Of a stretch of DNA of 64,000 nt, positions 1-9,843 are shown piece after piece; the first letter of the stretch is position 1, and each line of letters starts with the position of its first letter. Where the stretch lies: NCBI GenBank assembly GCA_022570795.1, contig JAKUDP010000009.1, positions 1,612,001 to 1,676,000 on the forward strand. The letters run 5' to 3'. Under the pieces are notes generated by a model that saw only the letters and a list, made by a program, of their open reading frames with translations, had not been told where the DNA came from and searched no databases. A program made the position numbers and the translations under genes. The stretch comes from Sphaerulina vaccinii. Lineage: Eukaryota > Ascomycota > Dothideomycetes > Mycosphaerellales > Mycosphaerellaceae.

Positions 1-1
1 T

Positions 2-274
2 CCGTCTGCTACTGTGAAAGCGATCCAGCACGATGTCGAATTCGTGAAAGCTGCTGCCCTGAAGAGGCTGGCACCTGATGCAGGCGGGTATATGAACGAG
101 GGCAATCGATTGAACCCAGACTGGAAAAGAGACTGGTATGGTAGTAACTATCCGAAGCTGGAGAAGATCAAGAAGAAGTATGATCCTGATGATCTATTCT
201 ACTGTCCCACATGCGTTGGAAGTGGACGATGGGAGGTGAAAGAGGATGGAAAGCTGTGTAGCAGCAGAGGCTGA
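2..274 (+). CDS. FAD-linked oxidoreductase, berberine-bridge-type C-terminus (5' truncated by window edge)
   Basis: The reading frame is open from base 2 to a TGA at 272-274, so only about the last 90 residues are present. They match the BBE C-terminal region of secreted or secondary-metabolism FAD-linked oxidases: GGYMNEGN, then DW..W.GSNYPKLEKIKKKYDP, then the LFYCPTCVGS signature and a final W. In this family the BBE segment packs against the substrate pocket and follows an N-terminal FAD_binding_4 domain, which would lie upstream of the window. The substrate cannot be told from this piece. The next gene is on the opposite strand and its 3' end lies about 80 bp away, so the pair is convergent. 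Confidence 0.85.
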   Translation, partial: PSATVKAIQHDVEFVKAAALKRLAPDAGGYMNEGNRLNPDWKRDWYGSNYPKLEKIKKKYDPDDLFYCPTCVGSGRWEVKEDGKLCSSRG

Positions 275-356
275 GATTATTGATGCCTTTCGTTGATGAG
301 CATATGTTGACCTGTCTCGGATCGTACAAATAAGCCAACTAGCTGACACCAGTCGC

Positions 357-934
357 TCATTCAAGCGGTCCACGAACATAACCCAAGATCTTCGTAATCT
401 GACACGTGCTCTTGTCAATGCTGTGGATCTCGCGCACAAAGACGCTAGGCAGCGCAATGCGATTCAGCTACATGACAACAATCAGCCACTCGTATACTCT
501 TCCACTGCCAAGTCATAACATACCTGAATAAAATCCACAGTAACAGTACTGTTCGGATTAACAGTATAATTCGCCCCAGCAACTGGCCCACCAGGCACTT
601 TCGCATCCAGAACTGTTCCCAAAGCTACCAACTCATCGCGCACAGTATCTGCTGTGAGACCAACATTGACAGGCGCGGGTACAGCAAAGAAAGTCTGTAA
701 CTCGTCAGGTAAGACGATGAAAGTCCTACTTACGAGCGGCGCGAGGGGAATCTTGGCAGCGTCCTCAGGAGAGTGTGAGATGATTGTTCGGATCTCTTGC
801 TTGACTCCTTCGATTTGTTGCGCGTCTGTGCAAGGGGTTCGGATTGGACTGCCGCCGACTAGAGGGATGTCGATTGGTGTGGCGAGAATTGAGGTCGCGA
901 GGGAGAGGATGAAGGCTGTTGTTGGGAAGTGCAT
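357..934 (-). CDS. small secreted protein, two exons, unknown function
   Basis: Exons 524-934 and 357-467 give 173 residues. The first ATG starts a clear signal peptide (MHFPTTAFILSLATSILATP). Read without splicing, the frame ends at 482 with 150 residues. I prefer the spliced form: the donor is GTATGT, the acceptor TAG, a CTGAT branch site lies between them, the 56-nt intron keeps phase 0, and exon 2 stays open for 36 codons before a TGA. The mature chain has Cys near its N-terminus (RTPCTD) and another in exon 2 (KSTC), which could form one disulfide, plus NYT and NST glycosylation sequons. I recognise no family. It fits the general description of a small secreted fungal protein; an effector role is only a possibility. 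Confidence 0.6.
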
Positions 935-1521
935 TGTGGGCCGATATGTTCGTGTTCCGATTTTGAGAGGGAGGACTGCGTTTAGAATGACATGGGCTTG
1001 CGAAGCAGTGCTGCTACACTTATCTATACGTTACCGTCTCCTCATTAATTAGTGGACAAGGGTGCCATCGCACCAAACCACCTAGCTTGATCGACCATCG
1101 TGATAAGTCAATGTGAATCGTGTGGTGTGCTTCGCTTCGAGAAGGTCGCCGTCGAAATGTTATGTCCTACGACTAGGTGAGGTTATGGCAGTGATCCACG
1201 AACTCGGTTCTTGAATTGCCGCTAGTGGTACCGTATTAAGCTTGTAATGAAGCCTAAAGCTAAAGTGCGATATACCGAGGGCCGATCAACAGCATTATAG
1301 CGAAGAAGCAGCGCTTTCGACAAGCCTCGTTCGTCAATGTTTCCAATGTCGCAAGTGTTCCAGGACTTATCGTCTGACCACTGGTTACAGGTCTCGGCTG
1401 CTGAGTCGAGTTGGAATAGGATATGTTCACATCTAGGATAACATGTTCGTGTGTTGGTTTTCCAGTAGATACTGCTGCCAGCTTGCGTAATTCCATAGTT
1501 ACATTGTACATGCGGCAAACC
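935..1521. other. intergenic, no gene seen
   Basis: This stretch lies between the start of the small secreted protein and the 3' end of the F-box-like gene. Short ORFs exist on both strands but have no signal peptide, no family motif and no plausible splice partner. It probably holds the promoter of the secreted protein and the 3' untranslated region of the F-box-like gene. Confidence 0.5.
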
Positions 1522-2748
1522 TCAGTCCATTCGATCTATCCAGTCCCCGACGCCAGACATATATTCCATCAGCATCTTGGAGAACTTGTCGCTGTGCTGT
1601 GGGGCACGATTCGAGGTGTGATGGACCAGACTGAACTGTGCGGGTTGAGATTCTGCAATGTAATCCGGAATATCTGTAAGTCGTACCAACATGCGATTCT
1701 GATGTCGTCGAATGACAGTGAAAAGCTCCTGCCATACTTCGTGGCTGGCATCATACGGTTCGCCCATAGAATCGCCCCGGACGTCGTTGGACTCGATGCG
1801 AGCCAGTGAGAGCTCGCTCAGATTCGGATTGGCTGCTATCCAAGCAGTGATCCTCTCGAGTTCCACACGGCCACCATCGATGGAGAGGTGCCGTAGGGCA
1901 CGCTGTTCCATGAATGGCCAGAGTGTGGATATGTTCACGAACTCCTCCAGGCTGTCTTTCCAGTTGAAACGTTTGATCGTGAGTCGTTCCAATTGCGGCT
2001 GACCTAATGTGTCAAGAATGGCCTCTAACCCAGCCATAGACTGCTTGATACACATGTTTGTCGCATCCTGGCAAACAGCTTTCAATTCGCTAACATCAAG
2101 CTGTTTCCACGCAGTCTGCCATTGCTCATGTTGAGCATCATAATAATTCTGCAGCAATTCGTCTTCATGGTTTCTCCGTATCCATCTCCCGTAGCGGTCT
2201 CCGGTTACAGGTATAGCACCAAATCGTATCGCACGTGGCTGGACGTTCGCGTCGCCCAGACACCACAGGTAGAAGATCATCATGCTTTCACATTCCTCCC
2301 TGCTATCAAGATACCTGTCACTGCTACCCAATCCGTCGAACACAATTGTCTTGACCTGTGTCAGTCCTCGAAAGATGTTCACATTCCGTGCAACTTCGTC
2401 CTTCGCTGTCTGCGCAGACTCTTTTCCTTTCGCGGCCAGTATCAGATCTTTCGCTTTACGAGAAACAGTTGAAAACCCCATGAAATCTTCCATCGGCATT
2501 GCTGGGAACAGGACGAGCTCAGTAACGTAGGGAGCGATGGCGGCAAACTCAGAGTCCGCTATGCGCTGTAGACTTGAGTGGGCAAGGATCCGTAGTGAGC
2601 CGAATAGCTGTTTCTTGATTTGTTTGAGAAAGGCTAGACGCGGATGCACCAGACGAGCAGTCTTGAGGGACTCGAAGTCGTCAAGCTCAAGCACAATCAT
2701 GGTGAGTAGCTCTTCCGACAGCCCGAAGAAGCCTGTGTGTTGAGACAT
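1522..2748 (-). CDS. F-box-like protein with degenerate leucine-rich tail
   Basis: A single exon of 408 codons. Residues about 8-40 (GLSEELLTMIVLELDDFESL followed by KTARLVHPRL) have the spacing of a divergent F-box, the motif that docks a substrate receptor onto Skp1 in SCF ubiquitin ligases. The central part has irregular leucine-rich spacing (QLERLTIKRF, ALRHLSIDGG, NLSELSLARI), consistent with a degenerate LRR substrate-binding region as in many fungal F-box proteins. There is no signal peptide or membrane segment. The frame is intact and begins at the first ATG. No substrate can be named. Fungal F-box-like genes of this kind are numerous and fast evolving. Confidence 0.7.
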   Translation of the reverse strand: MSQHTGFFGLSEELLTMIVLELDDFESLKTARLVHPRLAFLKQIKKQLFGSLRILAHSSLQRIADSEFAAIAPYVTELVLFPAMPMEDFMGFSTVSRKAKDLILAAKGKESAQTAKDEVARNVNIFRGLTQVKTIVFDGLGSSDRYLDSREECESMMIFYLWCLGDANVQPRAIRFGAIPVTGDRYGRWIRRNHEDELLQNYYDAQHEQWQTAWKQLDVSELKAVCQDATNMCIKQSMAGLEAILDTLGQPQLERLTIKRFNWKDSLEEFVNISTLWPFMEQRALRHLSIDGGRVELERITAWIAANPNLSELSLARIESNDVRGDSMGEPYDASHEVWQELFTVIRRHQNRMLVRLTDIPDYIAESQPAQFSLVHHTSNRAPQHSDKFSKMLMEYMSGVGDWIDRMD

Positions 2749-3105
2749 GATGAGATTTCTCCTGTTCAGCAGTCGGTCGTGCTCTGATTGGAAGGCGGTG
2801 GTGAGGCGTAAGTAGACTGTGAGGGCGAGAGGGAGTGTACTCTCAGATGTCAGTTCTCAGACCACCAGGGTGCCACCAATCAGAACCAGAGCCTCTCTAG
2901 GACTCCCCATGTCGTCTAATCACAGCATGAACTTTAATTTGACAGCACCATCTTCATACTTCTACCTACCTTGTGGTTCAGTGCTGTATCGAATGTTCTT
3001 TAGAGCATGTGCCAATCGTCTGCTTGTCTGTCCAATTGATACTGCATCTGCTTGATCAAAAGTGCGAAATCTGCAGCAGTTGGAATATCGCCTTAGGTGT
3101 TTCTT
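2749..3105. other. intergenic, no gene seen
   Basis: This is the upstream region of the F-box-like gene and the downstream region of the Clr2 gene. Short plus-strand ORFs are present without recognisable content. Confidence 0.5.
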
Positions 3106-5290
3106 TCAACCATCGACAATCATAAGCTCATCTTCATCGTGATCCTGGTTGTCCTCGTCGCCGTCGATTGATAGCATCTGTAAAGGACTCTCTGGAGTCG
3201 CGTCCACGACCATGGCATCATCTGCTTCGACGGCTTCGTGCTCCTGGGATTCATCATCAAGGGCTTCGCCATCGGTGGCACTGTCTTCCCGTGAGGTGGA
3301 CCATCATGCCCCAGGCACCAGATGCTGTCGCGGTTCTCTGTTGCTCTTCTCGTTGTCTCTTTGCTGTAAAGTACTCGTCGAGACCTCCCTTCTTGCCATC
3401 TAGCACCTTCAGCGCTTGACGCCATGAGGTGACCTGCTTTTTGTCTCTTGTACCATCCTTTTCACCAACGAATCGTCCATTGATTTCATACAAATCGAGT
3501 TGTTCGATCCTGGACTCTCCCCAGAACCAAGTCTGTCCATAATCCTTGACGATCCTGGCGTCATGCTCTCTGCTATAAGCTCTGGCTTTACGCAGAGCGG
3601 AGCGTCCGCGTGAGATATCTAGCACCCTGCTCCTGTTCGGCTGCTGTGTGGCAGATTGTGGTGGTGTCTGGAACCATCGCTGCAAGACTGCTTTGTCGAT
3701 ACATCGATCGAGCAGACGCGTATAGGGCAGCTCTAGCTTTTGACGCGGATTCTGAGGATCGGTCACATGAAACCAATTGCCATAGCTTGTGAGTGCCGTT
3801 GGCAAGCCACTCTCACCTGGTCTAGCAGGTGAAGCGGCAATACCGCCGAAACTGCGTCTCGGATCCAGTGTGTATGCCTTGCCTGCGATGTGCAGACAAG
3901 TCGTATATGGCGGCCCGTCATCATAATCGTCGTCGCTAGCCTCATCAAGCTTCACGAAGCGTAGTCGTATCGACGTGACTGCCATGACATCCGTTATAGA
4001 GTCTTGTCGGGCATGGACCGGCTCAATACGAACAAGATCGCCAATCATGATCAGCTCCGGGCCTAGGTACACTCCGCGACAGAAGAGTGTCGCTTCTGGC
4101 CACGATCCGGTAAGAGCGTATCTGCCAATCAAGCTGAAAGAGCTGGAGACTGTGAAGGCGTGTTTGATGGTCGGATGCCACTGTTCTTCTGGAGTGTTGC
4201 CGAGACATTCTTTGAAGAAGGAGAATGGTCGCAGTCCGTGGAGCGGCACATACTTATGCTGAGATGTATACGGCTTGGACTGACAACCTGGCTCGGATAG
4301 TGGTTCTACTCGAAAGCCTGAGTAAGCTATACTCTGCGCTTTGTCTCCCGGTATGCCCACAAGATCGTCCTCCGAAATGGGTTCTGTGGGTAGCTGTGTG
4401 ACGACTCCGGCCTCCCACCGAACGTGGTCGCGCCAGCCAGTCGTCGAGTACGGCCTGAGTGTGAAGCTGTCAGCATCCCAGCCGATTTTGTCGTCGAGAT
4501 CCATAGTGCGCGTGAACAGCACGATCTCGCCAACTCTTGGCATGAATGCTGGCTGTTGTGACCATTCCTCTAGAACACCTTGAAGCAAGAGATGACCAGC
4601 TCTCCAATCAGGCGAAAGCTGGTCGATTATATCCTCTCGGACGTTGCCTCCAGGTCCAGCTGCTTTCACTTTGTCAAGCAGTAGTCGATAGTAGTCCGGT
4701 ATACCCTCTCTATCAGCCTGTTTGCCTCGCGTAGGGGTATCAGAGTCAGAGTCGAAGCTTTTTTGCAATTTCCTTGACCTCGGAAAGGTAGGAGCAGTCG
4801 TCGTTGCAGCAGGACCAAAGTGTCGCGATGTCACACTGGGACTACCAGATGAGGCACTGCGATCAGACCCCGTCTTCTTGCGACCTCCAGTACAAAGGAC
4901 ACATTGACACCCCACGGAGCCTCCATTTGCGATCAGATGCTGGAAATGTGGCCAAGCTTCATTCAGCGACCTGAAATCTTTGCCAGAGGGGTGTCCACAT
5001 AAATCTACGCGGAGTTGTCAGCGACAGTAGATCAGTCGTAGTCATCGGACGACTGTACATCTGTCAACATGTTTCGAATCTCCTCTTCGCTTCTCGTAAC
5101 CAGAATAGCCGCGTGGCAGCTGATTTAGAATGTACGTGACTCCGGGTTGATGCTGATGTTGTTCCTTCATCCAGAGCTCAGCAAGTCGCTCCTGGTAATG
5201 CGCATCGTTGCGGACTCGTGCTTGGTCTTTGGCTGGAGCACCAGTTCCATCGGACGCGCCCCAAACTGCGATCGTAAGTACGCGCGCCAT
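3106..5290 (-). CDS. clr2: Clr2-like transcriptional silencing protein
   Basis: In S. pombe Clr2 belongs to the SHREC complex (Clr1-Clr2-Clr3-Mit1), which deacetylates and compacts heterochromatin. Exon 1 is 5059-5290, and a 54-nt intron (5005-5058) leads to the long second exon. The join creates DRYLCGHPSGKDF, followed by WPHFQHL and GCQCVLCTGG, the hallmark of the N-terminal Clr2 domain. The C-terminal Clr2 domain follows, with VGEIVLF, GDLVRI and RFVGEKDG. Unspliced, exon 2 stops at 3257 (659 residues). A second intron (3244-3301, donor GTCCAC) would swap a poor ending for a 45-residue acidic tail ending at 3106 (690 residues). The tail is open and acidic, but the donor is weak, so the last exon is uncertain. 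The N-terminal two thirds are firm. Confidence 0.82.
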
Positions 5291-6039
5291 CTTTGTTCTG
5301 GAGGTGTCGGAAGCTCAGCAACTGCTGGAGGATGGCGTGAAGACAGATGCTGATCTTGAGATGTGAGAAGAAAAACTTAGTAAGCTGGTTGTTGTGCAGC
5401 TTGTGTTAATGGAATTCGGCGTGGCAAGGTGAGGTTGGGAAGTCAATCCCCCCTTCGTTCTGACTTCACGTTGCCATCACTTCACCACACTTCTGCACCG
5501 CCGCTGCTATTCAGTGCACAGATGATGGTCTCCTAAAATCAAAACTTCATCGCATACTGCTTTGGACAGAAATATGCAGCAACGGCAAGAGGGGCATGAG
5601 AAGGAAGTGCGAGGCGAGATGAGGCAGGCGCGAACGAGTTGTGATTGGACATACAGATGGAGGCTAGTGAGAGATCCTTGCCTACCTAGGTATCCTGCTT
5701 TGCCGACACAGCGAGACTGAAATTGGCAGCTGGACTTGACTTTCTGGCGCACGACCACGACAAACAAGCCATTGGCATCATCAATCAATATAATGTTGTC
5801 CCTATTCGAGATGGCTGACGACTCACTCAGTAGTCCTTATAGGCAGAGTCCCATATCCTCCTACTTACCTGTACAGCAGAACAACTCCACCTGCACATCT
5901 ATACCGCAAGACGCAAGCCACTGCCGCAGCTATCTGCGCTCATCGCGAAGCTTATCACGCAGCTTAAGAAGCGCACTCGTCCCCTCCAGAAGAAGAAGCG
6001 AGGCTCGAAGGTGCTCGCGCGAGTCTCTCCTCTCATACC
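5291..6039. other. divergent promoter region with a possible overlapping uORF
   Basis: This region separates the Clr2 gene (minus) from the membrane-protein gene (plus). A plus-strand ORF from the ATG at 5793 runs to 6098 and so overlaps the first 59 bases of the downstream coding region in another frame. If that ATG lies in the mRNA leader it would act as an overlapping upstream ORF; otherwise it is chance. I see no recognisable protein in it. Confidence 0.4.
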
Positions 6040-7230
6040 ATGGACGACTCTCGAATGAGATCGTCCGACTCAGCGCGACGACCTGGCAGCAGCTCTAGCA
6101 GGAACGGCACTTCCAGACCGACCTCATCACGATTACACCGCATACACGAAGACGCGACGACTCCAGCGCCACCGATACCCACCAAGAGCATATTGCGACA
6201 AAGCGCTTCAGAGCAGTCTCTACCACAGTTTATACCTCCTGCTGCGCCATCGACGAGCTACCATGCACATAAGAACAGCTACGATACCGGCAGGACAGCC
6301 CCGCCCGCATATGAATGGCGACCGGAACCTGTGCTAGCAGATGAAGTGGATTCTGGGCCTGTGGAAGGCGAGAAGCTCGCAGCATTGAGACGTGCAGACG
6401 GCTACAAGCGCAAGAAGGGCGGCGTCAGCTGGCGGCGATCGACCTGGATAATCATTGCAATCGTGGTGCTGCTACTCATCGGACTCATTGTTGGCCTGGC
6501 AGTAGGTCTGACCAGACGAAAAGGATCCAGTAGTAGCGGTGAAACCTCCTCTGCGGATTCTGGCACCAGCAGTCCGCAGCAACAGCCATTTCCCATCGCA
6601 CAGTATAGCATGATCACAGCACTAAGAACGATAGACACAAATTGTACCTCAATTGCCGAGACATGGTCCTGCTACCCGTACCACGTATACGACCCGGCGA
6701 TTGCGAACAGCGGCTACTCGGTATTCCAATGGGTCATTGCGAACTCAAGTTCCTCCTACGCCACAATCGGATCAGGTGCAACATCTGATCAAGGTGAACC
6801 TGCGAATCTCACGATCAGTGCAACCAGCAACCCTTTCAGCATTACTTTCAACAACACGGCGTTGACCTACATTTCTCCCGCTTCGAATACAAGCTCCGCT
6901 CGTTACACCTTCAGCTTCACTATCGACAAGGCATTCAATCCACCTGTATCGTTAGCAAGCGACAACGTTGCCACGCAATGCTGGTACAACCAAACAACGT
7001 TCACCGGCTCACTCTACCTGTCCGCGCCACGCACATATCCAGCATCGAACGCCTCGGACGGCGCTCTACAATGGCCGTACGCCATCGATATCACACAAGA
7101 AAGCCCCGGTGGAACAGACATTCCTGCATGCTACGAGTTCATTGGAGGTCAAGTCGGAACCAGAATAACGACGGGTCTGACGCCACAGCCGACCAGCTCG
7201 CAGTGTTCTTGCGAATATCGTAATTACTGA
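6040..7230 (+). CDS. single-pass membrane protein with glycosylated extracellular domain
   Basis: An intact 396-codon frame. Residues 1-130 are polar, Ser/Arg/Pro-rich and presumably cytosolic. RKKGG and WRR precede one strong membrane span at about 135-157 (IIIAIVVLLLIGLIVGLAVG). By the positive-inside rule the C-terminal 240 residues should face the lumen or exterior. That part opens with a Ser/Thr linker and carries many NxS/T sequons (NCT, NSS, NLT, NNT, NTS, NQT, NAS) and several Cys, with CSCEYRNY at the end. The arrangement is common in Dothideomycete hypothetical membrane proteins, but I recognise no enzymatic or receptor domain. The start at 6040 gives the whole basic N-terminus. Confidence 0.75.
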   Translation: MDDSRMRSSDSARRPGSSSSRNGTSRPTSSRLHRIHEDATTPAPPIPTKSILRQSASEQSLPQFIPPAAPSTSYHAHKNSYDTGRTAPPAYEWRPEPVLADEVDSGPVEGEKLAALRRADGYKRKKGGVSWRRSTWIIIAIVVLLLIGLIVGLAVGLTRRKGSSSSGETSSADSGTSSPQQQPFPIAQYSMITALRTIDTNCTSIAETWSCYPYHVYDPAIANSGYSVFQWVIANSSSSYATIGSGATSDQGEPANLTISATSNPFSITFNNTALTYISPASNTSSARYTFSFTIDKAFNPPVSLASDNVATQCWYNQTTFTGSLYLSAPRTYPASNASDGALQWPYAIDITQESPGGTDIPACYEFIGGQVGTRITTGLTPQPTSSQCSCEYRNY

Positions 7231-7801
7231 TGATGCTGTCTTTCCATGTGATCTTGATATTATGATTTGATGCCGATGAGATACCCTGCTGCTTTAGCGT
7301 TTTGAAAGACTTGTGTAGATGTTACATATAGCACATAGCATATAATGTACAAACCAAGAAGGAAGAATTCCACAAACCATATCATACGGTAGTAGACTCC
7401 GCCGTAAGCTGTTCCCTGCACACGCGAGAGACATCCATGTTTACAAACGAGGACCTTGCAAACCTAGCTTTCCCTCTTTCACATGCAAATGGAGAGCTTA
7501 CTACAGGATTTGTGGGGCAAAAGTGTCAGCAGAATGCAGACTTTCTCCGCAGAGTTCGCATCTCACACGCGTTTCGTATGCAAGCCTTGTGGATGTATTC
7601 TTGTTGAGTAGTTACCCATGTGCTTGTTGAGTACGCTCGGATGTTGGTGGGATGTGGGACATGCGGATGTGTAAATAGACAGCTTTCTTTGTTCGCACTT
7701 CTACGGACACCTGCATATCAGCATCATCGTTACACTGTTACTATCCATACAGCAGAAGTGTATGTCGAGACTACCTGAAAGCATTCATCTCCGCAATAAC
7801 C
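7231..7801. other. intergenic, no gene seen
   Basis: This is the 3' flank of the membrane-protein gene. A T/G-rich stretch about 7570-7660 has no coding character. Nothing else stands out. Confidence 0.5.
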
Positions 7802-8257
7802 ATGACGACCATGACAATGACTTACGCAAGCTATGATGACTTCGAGAACGCTTCAAGTTCCGAGTGTGCATGCAAGTCGACGCACCCAGAAGAGCGAGCA
7901 GATAGACCAACGCTCCCTAGACGAGCTCCTAGGATTGGCTTTGCTCAACTACTATTGCCACTTATCATCGCCTGGATCAGCGACTGTAACAATACTGGAG
8001 TGGACATTCTGCCAACTGCCATCGCAAGAGTCATTCAAGCCCTTGTACTGGTTGGCCTGTTGAACATGTGTGGGGAGGGCGGAACGAGCTCGTGGCGAGG
8101 GCAAAGCCAATGGGGAGCACCAGCGTCCAGCTTCTTCGTCCAAGCACTCTGTGTACTCCTGATGGTCGATCTGTTACGGATTGACCCAAGTGAAGCACAG
8201 GGGCTGGTCAGCACAGCAGGCTGGCGTGATGGGACTGCGAATCTGTTCAGGAGGTGA
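7802..8257 (+). CDS. doubtful small hydrophobic protein
   Basis: A 151-codon ORF starts at the first of several Met/Thr codons. It contains three hydrophobic stretches (QLLLPLIIAWI, IARVIQALVLVGLL and FFVQALCVLLMVDLL) after a polar acidic N-terminus, so it could be a small multi-span membrane protein. I recognise no family, and the ending (WRDGTANLFRR) shows no conserved feature. It faces the SWD1 gene convergently with 149 bp between stop codons. A chance ORF is about equally likely. Confidence 0.35.
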   Translation: MTTMTMTYASYDDFENASSSECACKSTHPEERADRPTLPRRAPRIGFAQLLLPLIIAWISDCNNTGVDILPTAIARVIQALVLVGLLNMCGEGGTSSWRGQSQWGAPASSFFVQALCVLLMVDLLRIDPSEAQGLVSTAGWRDGTANLFRR

Positions 8258-8406
8258 CGGAGAGCTACTGGCACCAGTGTGTTTCGGAGTATGTGGTTCG
8301 ATGGAGCTCAAGAGACGTACTCCAGGTGGGATTCTACCAGCAGAAATCCGTAGTTGCATATATGGAGTAGGAAGTCGCTCGGTCGAGCATTCTCCTATCT
8401 TCACTC

Positions 8407-9843
8407 TCAATCTCCTCTGCGTCTCTTAGAGCCAGTGTATCCGTCCGTATCGTAGTCGTCATTGGCATCGGCGAACTCCATACCTTCTGCCTGTGCCGTG
8501 CTCTTGCGCCGGAACTGCCCAGCGCCAATAGCCACAATCTCGTCTTCGCTGTCTGACTCTCCCATGTCCAGCAGCACAGGCATGCGGAACTCGTCACCAA
8601 GCTTGACTGTGCCATCTTTCGCATTCAGACCTTCTCGTGCTAGCTGTTCCTCATTGACTGTAAGCACATCAACATCTTCGTCCTCTTGATCTAGCCGTCT
8701 CTTTTGCAGGTATGAAACATCATGCATGTCGAACTCATCCTCTTTCTCAATGTACTCCACGTTCTCCTCTACTTCGACGAAGTCCGGGGCGAGCGCTGAC
8801 CATCTCTGTGGTGTGTTGATTGACCATAGGTATACTCGTCCACTTTCAACTCCAGTCGCAGCAACGAAAGGTCGCGTCGGGTGCCACTCAACAGCGCCTA
8901 GCTCTTCTTTGGGACCCTCCAAGATCTTCACCAGAGACCCATGGCCACGCTCCCAAATGTAGATGTCGTGATTCATAAGCGTCGACGCCATAACATAATC
9001 AGCGTTGCTGCTGAAAGCTACGTGATTCCAAGACAGTCGATTGACTACGTCTTGGAACTTGTGCTCCACCTCCAGGCGTATGCTGTCTGGCTGCAGGTGT
9101 GGATCAGACAAATCAGGCAGCTTGATAGTTCGGATGATGGTGTCTGAAGCATTGACGAGCAGGTCGCGGCCAGAGCTGCTGAGCCTCACCAGCAGAATGG
9201 GCTTGCTGCATAGTCTATTACTGTAGACAGTCTCGCGCGTGGTGGCGTTGATCACATTCAGCCATCCCTTGGTCGTGCCAGTGATAATGTAGTGTCCACC
9301 TGGGGTGAAGGCAGCAACAGTGGTGAAGTGCTTCGCATCCGCCTTCTCGCCGCCCTCCTCGTGAGGCGCACGCTTCGGCAGGTTGGGAAGAGCCATTTGC
9401 TTCACTTTCTTACTGTCTGTGAAGTCTGCTAGCACAGGCCTGTACTCATACAGCGCCGCAACGCACATTTTGTGGTTGGTAGGATGCAGTTCTGCGATGT
9501 AGACAGGCGCACCAAGGTTGACAGTGCGCACTCTACTGCCATCAGACAGGTCCCATAGTATGACTTTCCAGTCAATGCTGCTGCTCAGCAAGTAGCGGCC
9601 GCTCTTCTCCCATGACAGCGACTGCACTGTCCTGCCACCAGTGTGGCCCTTGAGCTTGCGCGCCACGCCATTGGTCTCGAGGTCGAAGATGGCGATCGTG
9701 CCCTTTGCCGTGCCAGATGCCAGGAGATCGCCGCGGTGAGAGAATCTGATGCACACTGCCTGTCCGGATGATCGCAGTCGCGCAACTAGCACTTCGGGAA
9801 TGTCCTGAGCGAGCAGCACCGGGTCGGACAGCGGCAGATTCAT
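8407..9843 (-). CDS. swd1: COMPASS complex WD40 subunit Swd1 (RbBP5 homologue)
   Basis: A single exon of 478 codons. Swd1/RbBP5 is a core subunit of the Set1/COMPASS histone H3K4 methyltransferase in the nucleus. The N-terminus has the family form (MNLPLSDPVLLAQDIPEVL), followed by WD40 repeats. Clear repeat ends include IAIFDLET, KVILWDLSDGS, WLNVINATT, IYIWERG and VYLWSINTP. The repeat starting CIRFSHRGDLLASGTAKG is typical of RbBP5. After the propeller comes an acidic region (VEVEENVEYIEKEDEFD), corresponding to the segment that activates the methyltransferase in RbBP5, and then a long acidic tail. The length suits fungal Swd1. It is divergent from RPB1 with 909 bp between start codons. 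Confidence 0.93.
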   Translation of the reverse strand: MNLPLSDPVLLAQDIPEVLVARLRSSGQAVCIRFSHRGDLLASGTAKGTIAIFDLETNGVARKLKGHTGGRTVQSLSWEKSGRYLLSSSIDWKVILWDLSDGSRVRTVNLGAPVYIAELHPTNHKMCVAALYEYRPVLADFTDSKKVKQMALPNLPKRAPHEEGGEKADAKHFTTVAAFTPGGHYIITGTTKGWLNVINATTRETVYSNRLCSKPILLVRLSSSGRDLLVNASDTIIRTIKLPDLSDPHLQPDSIRLEVEHKFQDVVNRLSWNHVAFSSNADYVMASTLMNHDIYIWERGHGSLVKILEGPKEELGAVEWHPTRPFVAATGVESGRVYLWSINTPQRWSALAPDFVEVEENVEYIEKEDEFDMHDVSYLQKRRLDQEDEDVDVLTVNEEQLAREGLNAKDGTVKLGDEFRMPVLLDMGESDSEDEIVAIGAGQFRRKSTAQAEGMEFADANDDYDTDGYTGSKRRRGD

